From contig CAVXNH010000070.1 in the NCBI GenBank assembly GCA_963762885.1, forward strand, positions 122,291 through 186,290: a stretch of DNA of 64,000 nucleotides. Direction: 5' to 3'. The notes under the pieces were generated by a model. The model did not search any database. It saw nothing but the letters and a program-made list of their open reading frames with translations, and was not told the origin of the DNA. Position 1 is the first letter of the stretch. Every line of letters starts with the position of its first letter. Made by a program: the position numbers and the translations under genes. Source of the DNA: JASHVB01 sp963762885 (lineage in GTDB: Bacteria > Pseudomonadota > Alphaproteobacteria > Acetobacterales > Acetobacteraceae). Below are positions 1 through 12,210 of this stretch, piece by piece.

Positions 1-3000
1 CGTTCGGAGCGCCGCTGCCGCCGAAGTCGGGGCCGTTCCCGGTGGTGCTGACTTCGAAATACGTCGCTGAGAGCGCCGCCGTCCCGGAGCCAAAGTATGC
101 CGTGAAGGCGGAGTCGCCGCTGCTGGCCAGCGACCCCGTCAGCCAGTCTGCCGGCCCGGCAGCGGTGTTGGCTATGTCGAGTTCGGCGACCGCGTTGCCG
201 ACGCCTTGCGCCAGGTCGCCAATGTTGAGGGTATAGACGCTGCCGGTCTGGACAAGCTCGCCGGGACCGCTGGTCTGATGGATCGCGGCGGTCGCATAGT
301 TATCGACCGTGACGCCGACCGGCACATCGACAGTGCCGAGCGACGTGGTTCCAAGCGTATCGATGGTGCTGCCGTCGCTGATCTCCGACACCGCGACGGT
401 CCCGCCGACCACGCCGGCCGCGGCGGTGGAGAAGCTGAAGGTCGCCGACGTGGTGTTGGCGCCGCCGGCGGCGATTTCCGCGGCGGTGCCGCCGGTGGCG
501 GTGAGGTCGCCGCTGACGACCGAAAGCGCGGTCGCGTCGAGGTTCTCCGAGAAACCGTCGTTCGGAGCATTGTTACTGATGACCAGCGCCGCGCTGTCGA
601 TGTCGCTGACGCCGTCGCCGACATGCACGACCGCGGCGGCCGGATTGGTAATAGATGGGTCAGCGTAACGATAGACGTCGCCTTCCAGCGTCACGCTCTG
701 CGGCGACAGCGGGACGTCGGCTGTGCCGGAGGTGAAGGACAGGTTGACCGTGCCGCTCAGCGAGCCGGCCTGCGTGTTGTTCAGCCCAGCGACGATGTCG
801 GTCGTATCGCTCTGCCCGATCGGCAGATCGGTAATGATGCCGGAGCCATAGGCATCGCCGGTCGCCGCGATCACCGTGCCGGACAACACGTCCGAACCGG
901 TATTCTTGATGTCCAGCGTGGTCTGATCGTTGGCGACGAGGGACGCGACATGCACGTCCGGCAGCACGATGGGCGATGGCTCGTCGATCGTCGCTGCTGC
1001 GAGGACAGCGGTGGACAGCACCGTGCCGGTCACCGTGATCGTTTCGCCGGGCAGCAGGGTGCCGCCATCAGGGTTGATGCTGCTCGCCGCCAGGGTGATG
1101 GTCTGGCTGAATGTACCGGCGTTTGCCGTGGACAGGTCGATGACCAGCGGCGTGCTGTCGCCTGCCGAAACGGTGCCGATCGAGCCGAGGCCCTCGTCGC
1201 TGAAGGCGGTGTCGCCGATGGCGCTGAGGTTGCCGGACAGCCAGTCGGCCTGACCGGTGGCGATATTGGCGACGTCCAGCGTGCCGGCGACTGCACCCGG
1301 CGCCTGGACGATGTTGCCGAAATTCAGCGTGTAGGTGTCGCCGCTCGCCGACAGCGTGCCGGCGCCGCCGGCCTGCTGGATCGCCGCGGTGGCGTAGTTG
1401 TCGATGGTGGCGCTGACCGGGACATAGTCTTGACCATCGTCCGTGACGGTCAGGGACAGGCCGGTGCCAAGGTTATTGTAGGTGCTGCCCGAGTAGCTGA
1501 TAAAATTGACGGTATCGCCGGCGGTCAGCGTTTCGGTGAGATCGATCGGGATGGTTTGCTGAAAGTGGGACAGGGTCGCGCTGGCGACGACGCTGCCATC
1601 AACGGTGACGGCGACTTCATGGGATTGCTCGTTGGTGTCGGTGCCCAGAATGCTGCCGGAGAACGTATACACGCCACCGCTCGGCGCGGTGAACTCGACC
1701 GACACGTTGCCGGTGGCTTGGGGATCCAGGTCGAGGTAGGTCGGCGGCAGAACGACGGTGCCGGAATAAGTCTGCGTGGTTGTCGTCGGGTTGAGCGCGA
1801 CGACGGCCGCGTTCGGCTGCGATCCGCCGTTGTTCCAATACTCGATGGTGCTGCTCGACCCGGGATCGGCAAGCAGCGTGCCGTTGTCGAGATAGCTCCA
1901 GACGCCGTTGGCGTTGCTGGCCAGAGAGAAGTCGCCCACCGCGGAATAGACGGTCCCGCCATCGAGCGGCGTCAGGCCCAGCGTGTCCACGCCGCTGCCG
2001 TCGCTGGTCAACGCCAGGAGGGCGAAGCCGTTGACGGTGCCGGCGGTTGCGGTCGGGATCTCGACCGTGATCGAACTATTGTCGCTGCCGCCGGCGGCGA
2101 TGTCGGCGGTGGCGCCGTTCGAGCTCAGTATATCGCCGCCTGGCGTATTGATGGCGGCGGCGTCGAGGCCCTCGGAATAGCCGTCGGCCGGGTCGATGTT
2201 GGCGACCGTCAGGTTCTCGCCGTAGGTGCCGCCGCCGTCGCCGACATGCAGGTAAACGTTGGTCGGTGCGCTGATCGACGGGTCGGCCAGGCGATAGACG
2301 TTGCCGCTCAGGTTGAGCGTCTGGGTGCCGAGATCCGACGAGGCGGTGCCGACCGTCAGGCCGGCGAAGAGCGCGCCATCCGTCGCGTTCTCCTGCGTCA
2401 TCGTGACCGAAGCGAGCATCCCGAATCCGGCCGGCAGGGTCCAGGCAACCTCCTGAAGCCATTGGTTGCCCGAGGACGTAACGAACCAGTATGCAGCCTG
2501 AGGCGTTGTATCCGTGCCGTCCGTATTGGGGTTGTTGTTGTAGTCCTTGGTGTTCTCCCCGCCGACATATTGTTCGGTTATCGGCGTGCCGCTGACGGGC
2601 GTGAAGGTGATCGATACTCGTCGGCACCTGACGTGCCTTTGACGTTGTCAGTCAGCGTGTAAACGGTATTGGCTGCGATACCGACCGGAACGGTCACACT
2701 GCTCGCACCATTCAAACCGAACCAAAGATTGCCCGGTGAGTTGGCCACCAGAAACGGGATCCCGGTACCCTGGTTGCCGGTCGTGTCACCGATGATCGGG
2801 CTGTATTCGCTGCCGTTGAGCAGGTAGCCTACGTCGGCGAGGTCACTTGTGAAGTAGGCGTTGACGTAGGGCGACAGGTCGATTTCGGTAAAGGTCGCGG
2901 CCGTCCCGGCGGATCCGGAGATGCCCGATACGCTGCCATCGGTCGCGTAGGCCAGCGAGACGGTGCCGCTTTCGGGGCCGGCGGTCTCGTCGTTGAGACC

Positions 3001-6000
3001 AACATCGATGCTGGAGTTGTTGATGGCCTGCGGTGCCAGAGAGGTGATCTGGCCTTGGGCATAGGCGCTGCCGGTGGTCTGGACGACCGAGACATCCAGG
3101 CCGTCGGCCGGGGCGGTGGCAGCGTTTTCGATCTCCAGGATCGGGTCGGCGATGATGGGCACGTAGACATGCGAATCGGGTAGCACGAGGCCGTTGTTCG
3201 GGCCGAGCGTCGTCAGCAGGTCGGGGATCGCGGTGACCGTGGACGGCTGGAGGTAGATCGTGGACCCGCCCGTCGCGTCGGTGCCGAGTTCCAGTTGCAG
3301 GCCGGGCTCGACTGCCGGCGCGCTCAGGCTGATCGTGCCGCCCGCTGCCAGGGTGCCGATCAGGTCGCCGCCGACATACGACACCGCGGACAGGGTGACG
3401 CCGACGAGGTCGATGGTATCGCCGCCGGCGAAGTTGTTGATCGTGCCGGTGAAGCTGGACGCCGAGTCGAGCTTCAGGGTCGCATCGGTGCCGTCGAACG
3501 TGACGGGTCGCGAAGCTGCTGTTGGTCAGCTCCAGCGTCGAGCCGGTTTCGATCTCGTAGTTCGGTGCACCGTTAACCGGGCCGGTGACGGTCAGCAAAC
3601 CGCCCGACGCGTCGATGGTGATTGCGCTGATGTTCGCGTCACCGAGGGTGCCGTAGCCGACGACATATTCTCCGGAGCCCAGCGTCAGATCGGGCGAATT
3701 GATCGTGCCACCCTGCATGAACAGGGTGCCGGAGTTGAAACTGACGTTGCTGGCGGTGACGTCGCCGGTCGCCGCAAGAGTTACGTTGCCGTAGAAGTTG
3801 ATCGTCTGGCTGCCGTTGACCGTGCCGGCGATGGTGGCGCCGTCGTCGAAGTCCAGGGTCCCGTTAGAGGCAGTGATCGTGCCGGTGTTGGTCTCGTCAA
3901 CCGCGACACTGATCGTGTCGGTGCCGCCGCCGGTCATCTCGAGCAAGCCGGACTCGACGAGGGAGTAAGTGCCGGAGTAGGGCGCTTCGAGATCGGCCTC
4001 GCCGTTGGTCAGGTCGAGGACGCTGCCGGCCTCCATGACCAGCGTCGCGCTGTCGCCGGACTGGTTGCCGAATTGCAGGCCGGCGTTCACGTAAAGGGCG
4101 CCGGAGTTATTCCAGGTGATGCCGCCCATCAGCACCAGGTCGGGATCGTTATAGTAGTAATTGGTGATGCTGGCGGAACCGCTGGTGGCGAGCGTGCCGG
4201 GTCCGGACAGGTAGGCGATCGAGGAGGCGCCATTGCCAAAGGTGACGCTGGTGAAACTCGCCGTGTCGGTCACACCTAAGGCGGCGGTGTAGGTGCCCTC
4301 CACCCAGATAGCGCCATTCGCCGCGTCCAGCGTGCCGCCGAGCGAACCGCCGCCATCGATCTGAACCGAGCCGCCGGCGGTGACGATCGTGCCGCTGTTG
4401 GTCAGCGGGCCGTCGATGTAGATCTCGCCGTTGTCGGAGGAGACGACGCCGGTGTTGTCCAACGGCACTTCGATGTGGACGCTGCCGCCGTCGATCTGTT
4501 GCAGCAGGCCGTTATTGACGAAGCTGTAGGTGCCGGATGTGCCGCCCTGCTCGACCCAGGCGTTGCCGCCGTTCAGCGTCCAGGTGGCGCCGGCTTCGTT
4601 GACGACGGTCGCGGTGTCGCCGGTGACGTTGCCGAGCTGCACGCCGCCAAGCTGGTTGATCGCCCCGAAATTGTCCCAGGTGGCACCGTTCTCCAGCACC
4701 AGGTCGGGGTCGGAATAATAGTACGCGGTGACGGTCGCGGAGCCGTCGGTGGCGAGCGTTCCGGACCCGGACAGATAGGCGATCGAGGAACCGCCGCCAT
4801 CGCCGAATGTGGCGGAACCCAGCGTCACCGTATCGGTCGTGCCGCCAGCGAGTGCGTAGGTGCCCAATATCCAGATCGCGCCATTGGCGGCATTCAGCGT
4901 GCCGCCGAGCGTGCCGCCGTTAATCTGCACCGAGCCGCCGGCGGTCTGGATCGTGCCGCTATTGGTCAGTGGGCCATCGATGTAGATCTCGCCGTTGTCG
5001 GACGAGATGACGCCGGTATTGTCCAGCGGCACCGCAATGGACACGCCCCCGCCGCTAATCAATTGCAGCAGGCCGTTGTTGACGAAGCTGTAGTTGCCGG
5101 AGGTGCCGCCCTGCTCGATATAGGCATTGCCGCCGTTCAGCGTCCAGGTAGCGCCGGTTTCGTTGATGACGGTTGCCGTGTCGCCGGTGGTGTCGCCGAA
5201 TTGCAGGCCGCCAAGCTGGTTGATCGCGCCGAAATTGTCCCAGGTGATGCCATTTTCCAGCACCAGGTCGGGGTCGGAGTAATAATAGGCGTAGATGTTG
5301 GCGGAGCCGTCGGTATCGAGCGTCCCGGACCCGGAGACGTATGCGATCGCGGCGCCGCCGCCATCGCCGAAGGTGGCCCCGCCCAGCGTCACCGTATCCG
5401 TCACCCCTGCGGCAATGGCATAGGTGCCGGTCAGATAGGCGTAGCTGCCGTTGGGGCCGACGCCGATCGTGCCGCCCAGCGTGCCGCCCTCGATATACAG
5501 TTCGCCGCCGTTCGCCAGCATCGTGCCGCTGTTGGTGACCGGGCCGGCAAGGATGAGGTTGCCACCGATCGATGTCACCAGGCCGGTATTGGTCAACGGC
5601 ACCGAGACTGTAACGCCACCGCCGTTGACCAGCTCCAGCGTGCCGGCGTTGACGAAGTTGTAGGTGCCGCCGGCGGTGTCACTGATCTGGGCGTTGCCGC
5701 CATTCAATACGTAGGTGGCGCCGGCTTGGTTGACGATTGTCGCGGTATCGATGGTGGACCCGCCAAACACCAGGCCGCCGTACTGGTTCACCGTGCCGGC
5801 GTTGTACCAGGTGATGCCGTCGATAAGCTGCAACTGCACCGAAGCGTAATCGTATGCGCTGACAGCGACGTCGCCGTTGCTCACCAGCGTGCCGGGGCCG
5901 GCGAACACGGCGTAACCGTCGCCGTACCAACCGAGATTGGCATTGCCGAAAGTCACGGTGTCGATCGTATCGGCCGCCACGTCATAAGTGCCGATCAGGC

Positions 6001-7714
6001 CGACATTGTTGCTGAGCGCCTCGATGGTTCCACCCAACGTGCCGCCCTGCACTTCTATGAAGCCGCCATCGGCCACCAGAGTCCCGGTATTGGTAACGAG
6101 ACTCGACACATAGAGATTGCCGTTGGTCGATAGAACGGTGCCACTGTTGCTCAGCGGCACCGTAATCGTGACGCTCCCGCCGGCGATCATCTCCAGCAAG
6201 CCGTCGTTGATGAAGTTGTAGGTGCCGCCGGCGACATTGCCGACCTGCGCATTGCCGCCCCACAACTCGTAGGTGGCGCCCTCCTGGTTGACGATGGTCG
6301 CGGTATCGGTGGAGGAGCCGCCGAATTCCAGGCCACCATACTGCCGCACCGTGCCGGCGTTTTCCCAGGTGATGCCGTCGGTAAGCTGCAACTGGGTCTG
6401 GGCGTAATTGTATTGGTAGACGTAGACGAAGCCGTTGCTGGCAATCGTACCAGGGCCGGCGAACACCGCGTCGCCGTCGTTGCCCCAGCCGAGATAGGCA
6501 CTTTCGAAGGTCACCGTGTCGACTGTGCCGGAGGCCACGCTATAGGTTCCGACGAGGCCGAGATTGTTGCTGATCGCCTCGATCGTGCCGCCCAGAGTTC
6601 CGCCCTGGACTTCGAGGAAGCCGCCATCGGCGACCAAGGTGCCGCTGTTGATGACGGGACCCGACAGATAGAAATTGCCGTTGGTCGATGCGACAGTGCC
6701 GCTGTTGTTCAGCGGCACCGATAGCGTGTCGTTGCCGCCGGCATACTGTTGGAGCAAGCCGTCGTTGACGAAGTCGTAGGTGCCGCCGGGATCGTCGGTG
6801 ATCTGCGCGTTGCCGCCGTCCAACTGGTACGTGGCGCCCGCCTGGTTGACGATCGTCGCGGTATCGATGGTGGATCCGCCGAACTCCAGGCCCCCGATCT
6901 GGTTCACCGTGCCGGCGTTGTCCCAGGTGATGCCATCGATAAGCTGCAACCGGGTCTGGGCGTAATTGTATTGGTAGACATTGACGTAGCCGTTGCTGAC
7001 CAGCGTGCCGGGGCCGGCGAACACCGCATCGCCGTCACCGGCCCAGCCGAGATAGGCGTTATCGAAGGTCACCGTGTCGACCGTGGCGGCCGGCACGGTG
7101 TAGGTGCCAATCAGGCCGACATTGTTATTGAGGGCCGCGATCGTGCCGCCCAGCGTGCCACCCTGGATTTCGAGGAAACCGCCATCTGCCACCAGCGTGC
7201 CGCTGTTGGTGACCGGACCCGACAAGTAGAAATTGCCGTTGGTCGAAACGACGGTGCCGCTGTTGTCCAGTGGCACCCCGAGCGTGTCGTTGCCTCCGTC
7301 ATACATTTCCAGCAGGCCGGCATTGACGAAGTCGTAGGTACCGGCGCCGCCAGTGGTGACCTGGGCGTTGCCGCCGTTCAGGTAATAGATGGCACCCGCA
7401 TCATTCACCAGCGTGGCGCTGTCGCCGGCGGATGCGCCGAACTGGACGCCACCAGTCTGGGTGATTGTCCCGGCGTTGTCCCAGGTAACGCCGTCGGTCA
7501 GTGCCAACTGCGTGGTGGCGCCACTGTACTGATTGACCGACGCGTTGCCGCTGCTGTCGAGCGTGCCCGGTCCTTGCAGAACGGCCGCCTGTCCGCCCCC
7601 GGCGCCGAAAACGGCGCCAACGTAGACGACCGAGTCGATCGTATCGGCGGCAATCGTCCAGGTGCCGGTGATCGAGCTACCCCAGGTTCCGGTGATCGGG
7701 CTATCGTTCGGCAT
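1..7714 (-). CDS. Giant beta-strand repeat protein, frameshifted, 3' end outside window
   Basis: This is one very large protein of about 2,570 visible residues, starting at ATG 7714 behind a GAGAGG ribosome site and still open at the window edge. Frame changes near 3510 and 2615 are best read as indel errors, because coherent repeat sequence continues in the new frame each time. The N-terminal 1,270 residues are seven tandem repeats rich in Gly, Thr, Asn, Val and Asp. The remainder is made of Gly/Ser/Thr-rich modules that look like 'choice-of-anchor D' or Ig-like beta modules. Cysteine is practically absent. There is no Sec signal peptide (the N-terminus is MPNDSPITGTWGSS), so a C-terminal type I secretion signal outside the window is a reasonable inference. 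Likely a surface or secreted adhesin-like or biofilm protein; the function is not established. Confidence 0.8.
3900..7690 (-). repeat. Seven tandem coding repeats of about 188 aa
   Basis: Units begin near 7675, 7105, 6550, 5990, 5435, 4865 and 4290, a period of about 560-570 bases. Each opens with a G-T-Y/W-x-x-A-x-x-x-x-D-T-V motif, then has a GPGTLxS or SGSGTL turn, a GITWxNxGxxxQxGG block, a NxGATxxLxGGNA block and ends in SGTxxxxGGxxxxxGGTLGGT. The first four units are closer to each other (AYLGW type) and the next three form a second subtype (ATFGDGGG type), suggesting two rounds of duplication. Confidence 0.85.
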
Positions 7715-8384
7715 ATCGGTCAGCCTCTCGAAGAAATTCGGTTACGCTTCGACACGAAGCCAGCCGTGGAAGGCGCTGGCGACAGTTCGACGACGGGAAT
7801 TGCTCAAGCCGGAGTCCGGCAGGTCTGGGGGGATGCTGCGTGGCGACACGACGCAATGGCGTCGGTCTTGGCATCGCGCGTTAACCACCGGCCGGTGCGG
7901 CTCGACCGTTCTGCGTACGCCATAAGGCACCCCCCGGTCACTGACTCGGCAGCGCGACCTTTACGGATTGGCATAGGGAGGTCAATAAGAAATGGATCAG
8001 AAATCGAACATGTGATCAATTTGACATGCATCATCGAGAATCGAGAAAATACTGCCGGCGCTATTGCATCGCGCAAATGAAAATTCTATCCGATAAAGAA
8101 ACGAACAACAACCGTGCTCAGAAACGAGCACACTCGCCTGGCGGTTCGCCGTATTCGGCGTCACATGCGAGTTTGCGACCGGTCAACGCCGGTCCGCGAC
8201 ACGTTCCCCACCTCCAATCGGTCTGGCGCCAAGGCCCGTTGGTTGAGCGTATGATGCACAGATCGGTCCGGTCCGCATGGTGCAAGTGCACCAGGAATGA
8301 ATGAGACTTGTTGCGATTTTTGGGATTGATTCTGAAACTGGTTGGCACTACACCAGCGTCGCCGCTGTCTTTGATGCTGAGGGT
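7715..8384. other. Divergent intergenic region, AT-richer, candidate promoters
   Basis: About 670 bases separate the giant repeat protein (leftward) from the LuxR-type regulator (rightward). I see no gene in it. It is clearly AT-richer between about 7960 and 8110. A TTGACA at 8021-8026 lies in this AT-rich stretch and could be a -35 box, but no convincing -10 box follows at normal spacing. The TGATCAATTTGACATGCATC neighbourhood contains a TGATCA palindrome that might bind a regulator. This is inference only. Confidence 0.35.
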
Positions 8385-9534
8385 ATGCATGTGATCACCG
8401 CAGAGGACGCGGCAGGGCTGACCGGGCTCATCTACGATGCCGCGTTCGACGAGCAGTTGTGGGTGCCGGTGATGAACCGGATGGCCGATGCGGTGGGTGG
8501 CGGGGCAACGGCGCTGATCCGCAAGAACCTCTCGACCGGGCAAGGCAGTGGCTTGTTCGGCCGCATCGAGGAAGCGCAGTTCTGCGATTATTTCGGCCGC
8601 TTCGCCCGGATCAATCCGCTGGCGGAGGCGATCGCGCCGCTTCAGGCCGGCGCGTTTCTGATCGACTGGCAGGTGATCCAGAAGCCGCGGCTGATGCAGT
8701 CGGAGTACTACAACGACTTCCTGCTGCGCCGCGATATCCACGGCGTGCTCGGCCTGATGGTTTGGCGGCAGGGCGCCGAGGCGGCGATCATCAATCTGAC
8801 CCGCCCGCCGGCCAAGGGCGAGTTCCTGCCGGAACATGCCCATCTGCTCGCGCCCTTCATGCCGCATCTTCGCCGCGCGGTCGGCCTGGCCGAGCAATTG
8901 CCGGTCTGGCAGGGGCAGACGGCAGGAATTCGACGCGGCACTCGCCTCCTGGCGGGCCGCGGTCCTGGTGCTCGATGGCAATGGCCGGTTGCTCTACGCC
9001 AACGCTGCGGCCGAACGCGTCCTGTCGGCGCAGGATGGGGTGCGGGTCGCCCATGGCGTGGTTGGCGCAGCCGACCCTATTGCGGGCCGCCGGTTCGGCG
9101 CGCTGATCGGCCGGGCTGCATCGGGGGATATGCCGACCGGCGGCAGCCTCGCGATTCCCCGGCCGTCGGGGCGCCGTCCCTACGCCGTGCAGATCGCGCC
9201 CTGCCATCCCGGGCGCACCGGGCTGTTCCCGTCGCCGGCGCGAGTCGTGCTGACGATCGCGGACCTCGAGGCCGAGCACGGCCCGGACCGCGAGACGCTG
9301 CGCAGCTTGTTTGGCCTGACGGCAGCCCAGGCCTCCGTGGCGGCCCTGCTCGCACGCGGCCGCGAGCTGCGCGATATCGCGCTGACGCTGGGGATCAGCC
9401 TTTACACCGTCCGGCGCCACCTCGGCGACGTGATGGCGAAGACGGACACCAACAGCCAGGTGGCCTTGGTCTATCTGCTCTCGCACCTGTCCCGTCTGGA
9501 TGAGCCGCAAGGCATCGCGCCGGCGCGCCACTAA
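8385..9534 (+). CDS. LuxR-family transcriptional regulator, frameshifted
   Basis: A helix-turn-helix regulator of about 382 residues. The N-terminal 200 residues match the sensor half seen in proteobacterial regulators that start 'LTGLIYDAAFDExLW'; a PAS-like stretch follows (AAVLVLDGNGRLLYANAAAE). The C-terminus is a LuxR-type DNA-binding domain (LTAAQASVAALLARG, then DIALTLGISLYTVRRHLG). A single-base indel near 8920 separates the two halves. An upstream in-frame ATG exists at 8301, but family proteins begin just before the LIYDAA motif, so the ATG at 8385 with GAGGG before it is preferred. The target genes are unknown; the divergent repeat protein is one candidate. Confidence 0.75.
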
Positions 9535-9550
9535 CGCCGCGGCCGACTAC

Positions 9551-9586
9551 TGTCATTGCTTCGGCGCTCCGCGCTTCGCAATGACA
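9551..9586. repeat. REP-like palindrome between convergent genes
   Basis: Arms TGTCATTGC and GCAATGACA enclose a GC-rich centre. It shares the GTCATTGC...GCAATGAC core with copies at 11,811, 14,415, 44,680 and 52,499. It sits between the convergent regulator and solute-binding genes, so it may also act in transcript ending. Confidence 0.7.
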
Positions 9587-9617
9587 CTGAGTTCCATAAC
9601 AGGTGCCTCGCAACGCT

Positions 9618-10658
9618 CTAGCCGAACGTGTCCCGCCAGCGCTCGACCAGCGCCGGCACGCCCTGGCGGATTTCGTCCACGGTGGGGGCCAGAACCGTTT
9701 GCCGATCGAGCGGTGGCTCATCCGGGCGGGGCGGCACGCCGGCGTGGATCGGCTCGCTGCCCTGCGCGGCGATCAGGCGCGCGTATGGCTCGCTCAGCAG
9801 CCACTCCATGAACAGCTTCGCCGCGTTCGGATGCGGCGCGCCGGCCGGTATGGCGGACGGAAACGTCATCAGCACCACGCCATCCGCCGGCTGATCCAGC
9901 GCGATGGGCGCGCCCTTGTCGATCGCCCGGTACGCGGCGGGCGCCCACATCGGCCCGACCAGGCATTCCGCCGCGGTCAACAGCGTTGCCGTGTCGAGCG
10001 TGGAGCGGCCGATGCGGGGATCGTTCTTTGCCAGCGCCTCGAAAAATGTCCAGCCGTGCCGCTTCTCCACCGCCAAGGCCCAGACGCCGGCGCCGCCACT
10101 GAACGCCGGATGCGCGACGGAGACCCGGCCCTTCCAGCGTGGGTCGAGCAAATCGGTCCAGGTCTTCGGGGCGGCGTCGGGCGTCACCTTGTCCCGGTTG
10201 CGCACCAGCGCCCAGCGTCCGGCATTCGTCGGATAGTACCAGCCCGGATCGGACTGCGCTGCGAACTGCGGCCGCAACCCGGCAGCGTTCTCCGGCGTGA
10301 ACGGCAGCAGCGCGTTGCGCTCGCGCAGGATCGGCATGTGGGCGATGTCGCTGGCGCTGAACACATCGCAATGTGGCGTGCGGTTCTTGAGGTCCAGCAG
10401 CAGCCGCTGGAAGGCCACCTGGCCGGTGGTGCGGATCACCTCGACCGTGATGCCGGGGTGTGCGGCGGAGAACGTACGGCCGAACGCTTCGGCGGTCTCG
10501 GTGTCCAGTTGGGCGATGTACCAGGTCAGGCTGCCTTCCTGACGGGCGGCTCCCTCCATCGCCGCGGCGTCGCCGCGCGCGCGGCGGGGCAAGGCGGCGG
10601 CGGTGCACAGGGCGGCGGCACCGATTGCGGCGCGCCGGCGGGCGATGACACGGGACAT
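9618..10658 (-). CDS. Extracellular solute-binding protein, iron(III)-type ABC family
   Basis: An intact 346-residue periplasmic binding protein of ABC importer family 1 (FbpA/AfuA-like). The N-terminus carries an ARRR twin-arginine-like stretch followed by a hydrophobic segment and an ALPRRARG cleavage region, so Tat or Sec export is likely. Recognisable family blocks are EGSLTWYIAQ near residue 40, CDVFSASD near 97, WYYPTNAGRWALVRNRDK and LLDPRWKGRVSVAHP. No ATPase or permease gene lies next to it, so it is an orphan binding protein here. The substrate cannot be fixed from sequence: ferric iron, thiamine or putrescine-like ligands are all possible. Confidence 0.8.
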   Translation of the reverse strand: MSRVIARRRAAIGAAALCTAAALPRRARGDAAAMEGAARQEGSLTWYIAQLDTETAEAFGRTFSAAHPGITVEVIRTTGQVAFQRLLLDLKNRTPHCDVFSASDIAHMPILRERNALLPFTPENAAGLRPQFAAQSDPGWYYPTNAGRWALVRNRDKVTPDAAPKTWTDLLDPRWKGRVSVAHPAFSGGAGVWALAVEKRHGWTFFEALAKNDPRIGRSTLDTATLLTAAECLVGPMWAPAAYRAIDKGAPIALDQPADGVVLMTFPSAIPAGAPHPNAAKLFMEWLLSEPYARLIAAQGSEPIHAGVPPRPDEPPLDRQTVLAPTVDEIRQGVPALVERWRDTFG

Positions 10659-10685
10659 GCCTGGAATCCCACGCTGTGCGGCTGG

Positions 10686-11781
10686 CTATGCGCCGGCCAG
10701 GAACCAATCCAGCATCCGCGCATTCTCCTCGCGCGGATAGGTGTGCGACAGGTCGGCGATCTCGCGATACACGACGTGCGCCCCCGCCGCGGTCAGCGCG
10801 GCCTGCGCTGTGCGAGCGACCGACACCGGGAACATCCAGTCCAGCGCGCCGTGCACGAGGTAGACCGGCAGTCCGCGTATGCGCTGCGGGTGCGCCATGG
10901 TCAGCAGCAGCGGATGGAAGCTCGCCGCAACGGGCGCCAGGTGGGTGAACGGCGAGGTTTCGTCGATACCATGCAGCAAAGTGAATGTACCGCCGTCGCT
11001 CATCCCGGTCAGCAGGACCCGCGCCGGGTCCACGCGCCAGGTTTGTGCCACTTGCGCCAGCACGCGTTCGAGATGGGCTCCGTCCAGGTCGGGCTCCATC
11101 AGCGACCAGGTGGCCCCGATGGCGGTGGGCGCGATCAGGATCACGCCGCGGCTGCGCGCCTCCCGCACCCAGCTCCACAGGAAGAGCCGGCCGTGACCGG
11201 AGCCGCCGTGCAGCGCCATCACCAGCGGGTAGGGGCGGGCAGGGTCGTAATCCTCCGGCACGAACACCGAGAAGCCGCCGCGCTCATCCGTCGCGTTACC
11301 GGCGTGCAGCACGCCCACCTTGATGTCGGAGCGCGCGGCGCCGGCTGACAGCCGGTCCAGCAGCGCCTGGTCGTCGCGCCGATCGGGTTCGAGGAAGAAG
11401 CGGCTGACGGAAGGCAGTGACGTCGCCAGCGGATACAGCGCCTCCGAGGCCCGGCCGACGTCGCGCAACGCCCGGAATGCCTGGCGCAGGCCGTCGCGGT
11501 CCGGTGGACGCGCGAAGCCCGTCGCAGCCGCGCAAGGCCAGCGTGGCGGCGCGGTCGGCCTGGTCGCGGAAGGCCAGCAGATAGTCCGGCCAGGGGGCGG
11601 CGGCGAACCGCTGGTGTGCCGTGCGCAGGGCGGCGTCCGGGTCGGCAAGCGTGTCCATGAGCGAGGCTATGGCCGGCGGATGCAGGTGCCGCGCAATGAA
11701 ACCGAGCGCTTCCAGCGCTTCCATTGTCCGCGCGACCAGGACGACGGTCGCCTCCACCACATCGTCGTCCGGCGCATTCAT
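10686..11781 (-). CDS. Alpha/beta hydrolase, PHB-depolymerase/esterase-like, frameshifted
   Basis: A hydrolase of about 365 residues, broken by one indel near 11,520. The catalytic half is clear: oxyanion segment LHGGSGHGR, nucleophile elbow GMSDGG (GxSxG), an aspartate in GALDWMFPV and a histidine in LSHTYPREE. This is the layout of poly(3-hydroxybutyrate) depolymerase-like and feruloyl esterase-like enzymes. The N-terminal 150 residues are helical and contain no known domain that I recognise. No signal peptide is visible, so it probably acts in the cytoplasm on small esters. It is divergent from the cache/chemoreceptor pair and 28 bases from the solute-binding gene, possibly co-transcribed. 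Confidence 0.75.
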
Positions 11782-11810
11782 GCTCTTGGTCCTTCAGGAT
11801 GCAGGCACGC

Positions 11811-12000
11811 TGTCATTGCGAGCGAAGCGAAGCAATCTCCACGAAAGATCGCACCAACCCAGGCGGGAGATTGCTTCGCTTCGCTCGCAAGAAACAAACA
11901 GCCGAGATCGCCTTTCGCTTCATGCCGGCGAAGGCCGGCATCCACGACTTTGCTGCATGCGGCGGAGCAAAATCGTGGATGCCGACCTTCGTCGGCATGA
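11811..12000. repeat. Two adjacent inverted REP-like elements (428-base gap)
   Basis: The space between the esterase and the cache gene (11,782-12,210) holds no gene. From 11,811 to 11,891 a TGTCATTGCGAGCGAAGCGA arm and its reverse complement flank a short centre. From 11,921 to 12,000 a second family appears (CATGCCGGCGAAGGCCGGCA and, inverted, GCCGACCTTCGTCGGCATGA). A degenerate half copy (CTCGCAATGACAG) lies near 12,067. Confidence 0.8.
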
Positions 12001-12210
12001 CGCGGGGGCCGTGCACCGTCGCAGTTTCATCCAGGGCGGGTCGGCCGCCGCCGGCCGGTGGTCAACTCGCAATGACAGCGTCCCTCAAAGGGGAGGATTA
12101 GTCCCCCGCCTCGCAAAGCCGTTTACCGATTACACACCAATTCCCGTCATGGTGTTCCCGCGGATCGTGGCGTTGCCATTAACGCCCGTCGCCAGGTCAG
12201 GAACAATCCC

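Noticed and set aside
206..8080. Long open frames on the plus strand opposite the giant repeat protein, up to 818 codons
   Set aside because: They are Arg/Gly/Ala/Val-rich shadows caused by the codon pattern of the minus-strand repeats, with no domain and the same 565-base period.
11811..12000. Repeated palindromes as a possible CRISPR array
   Set aside because: Copies are inverted pairs scattered over the window; there are no regular spacers or cas genes.
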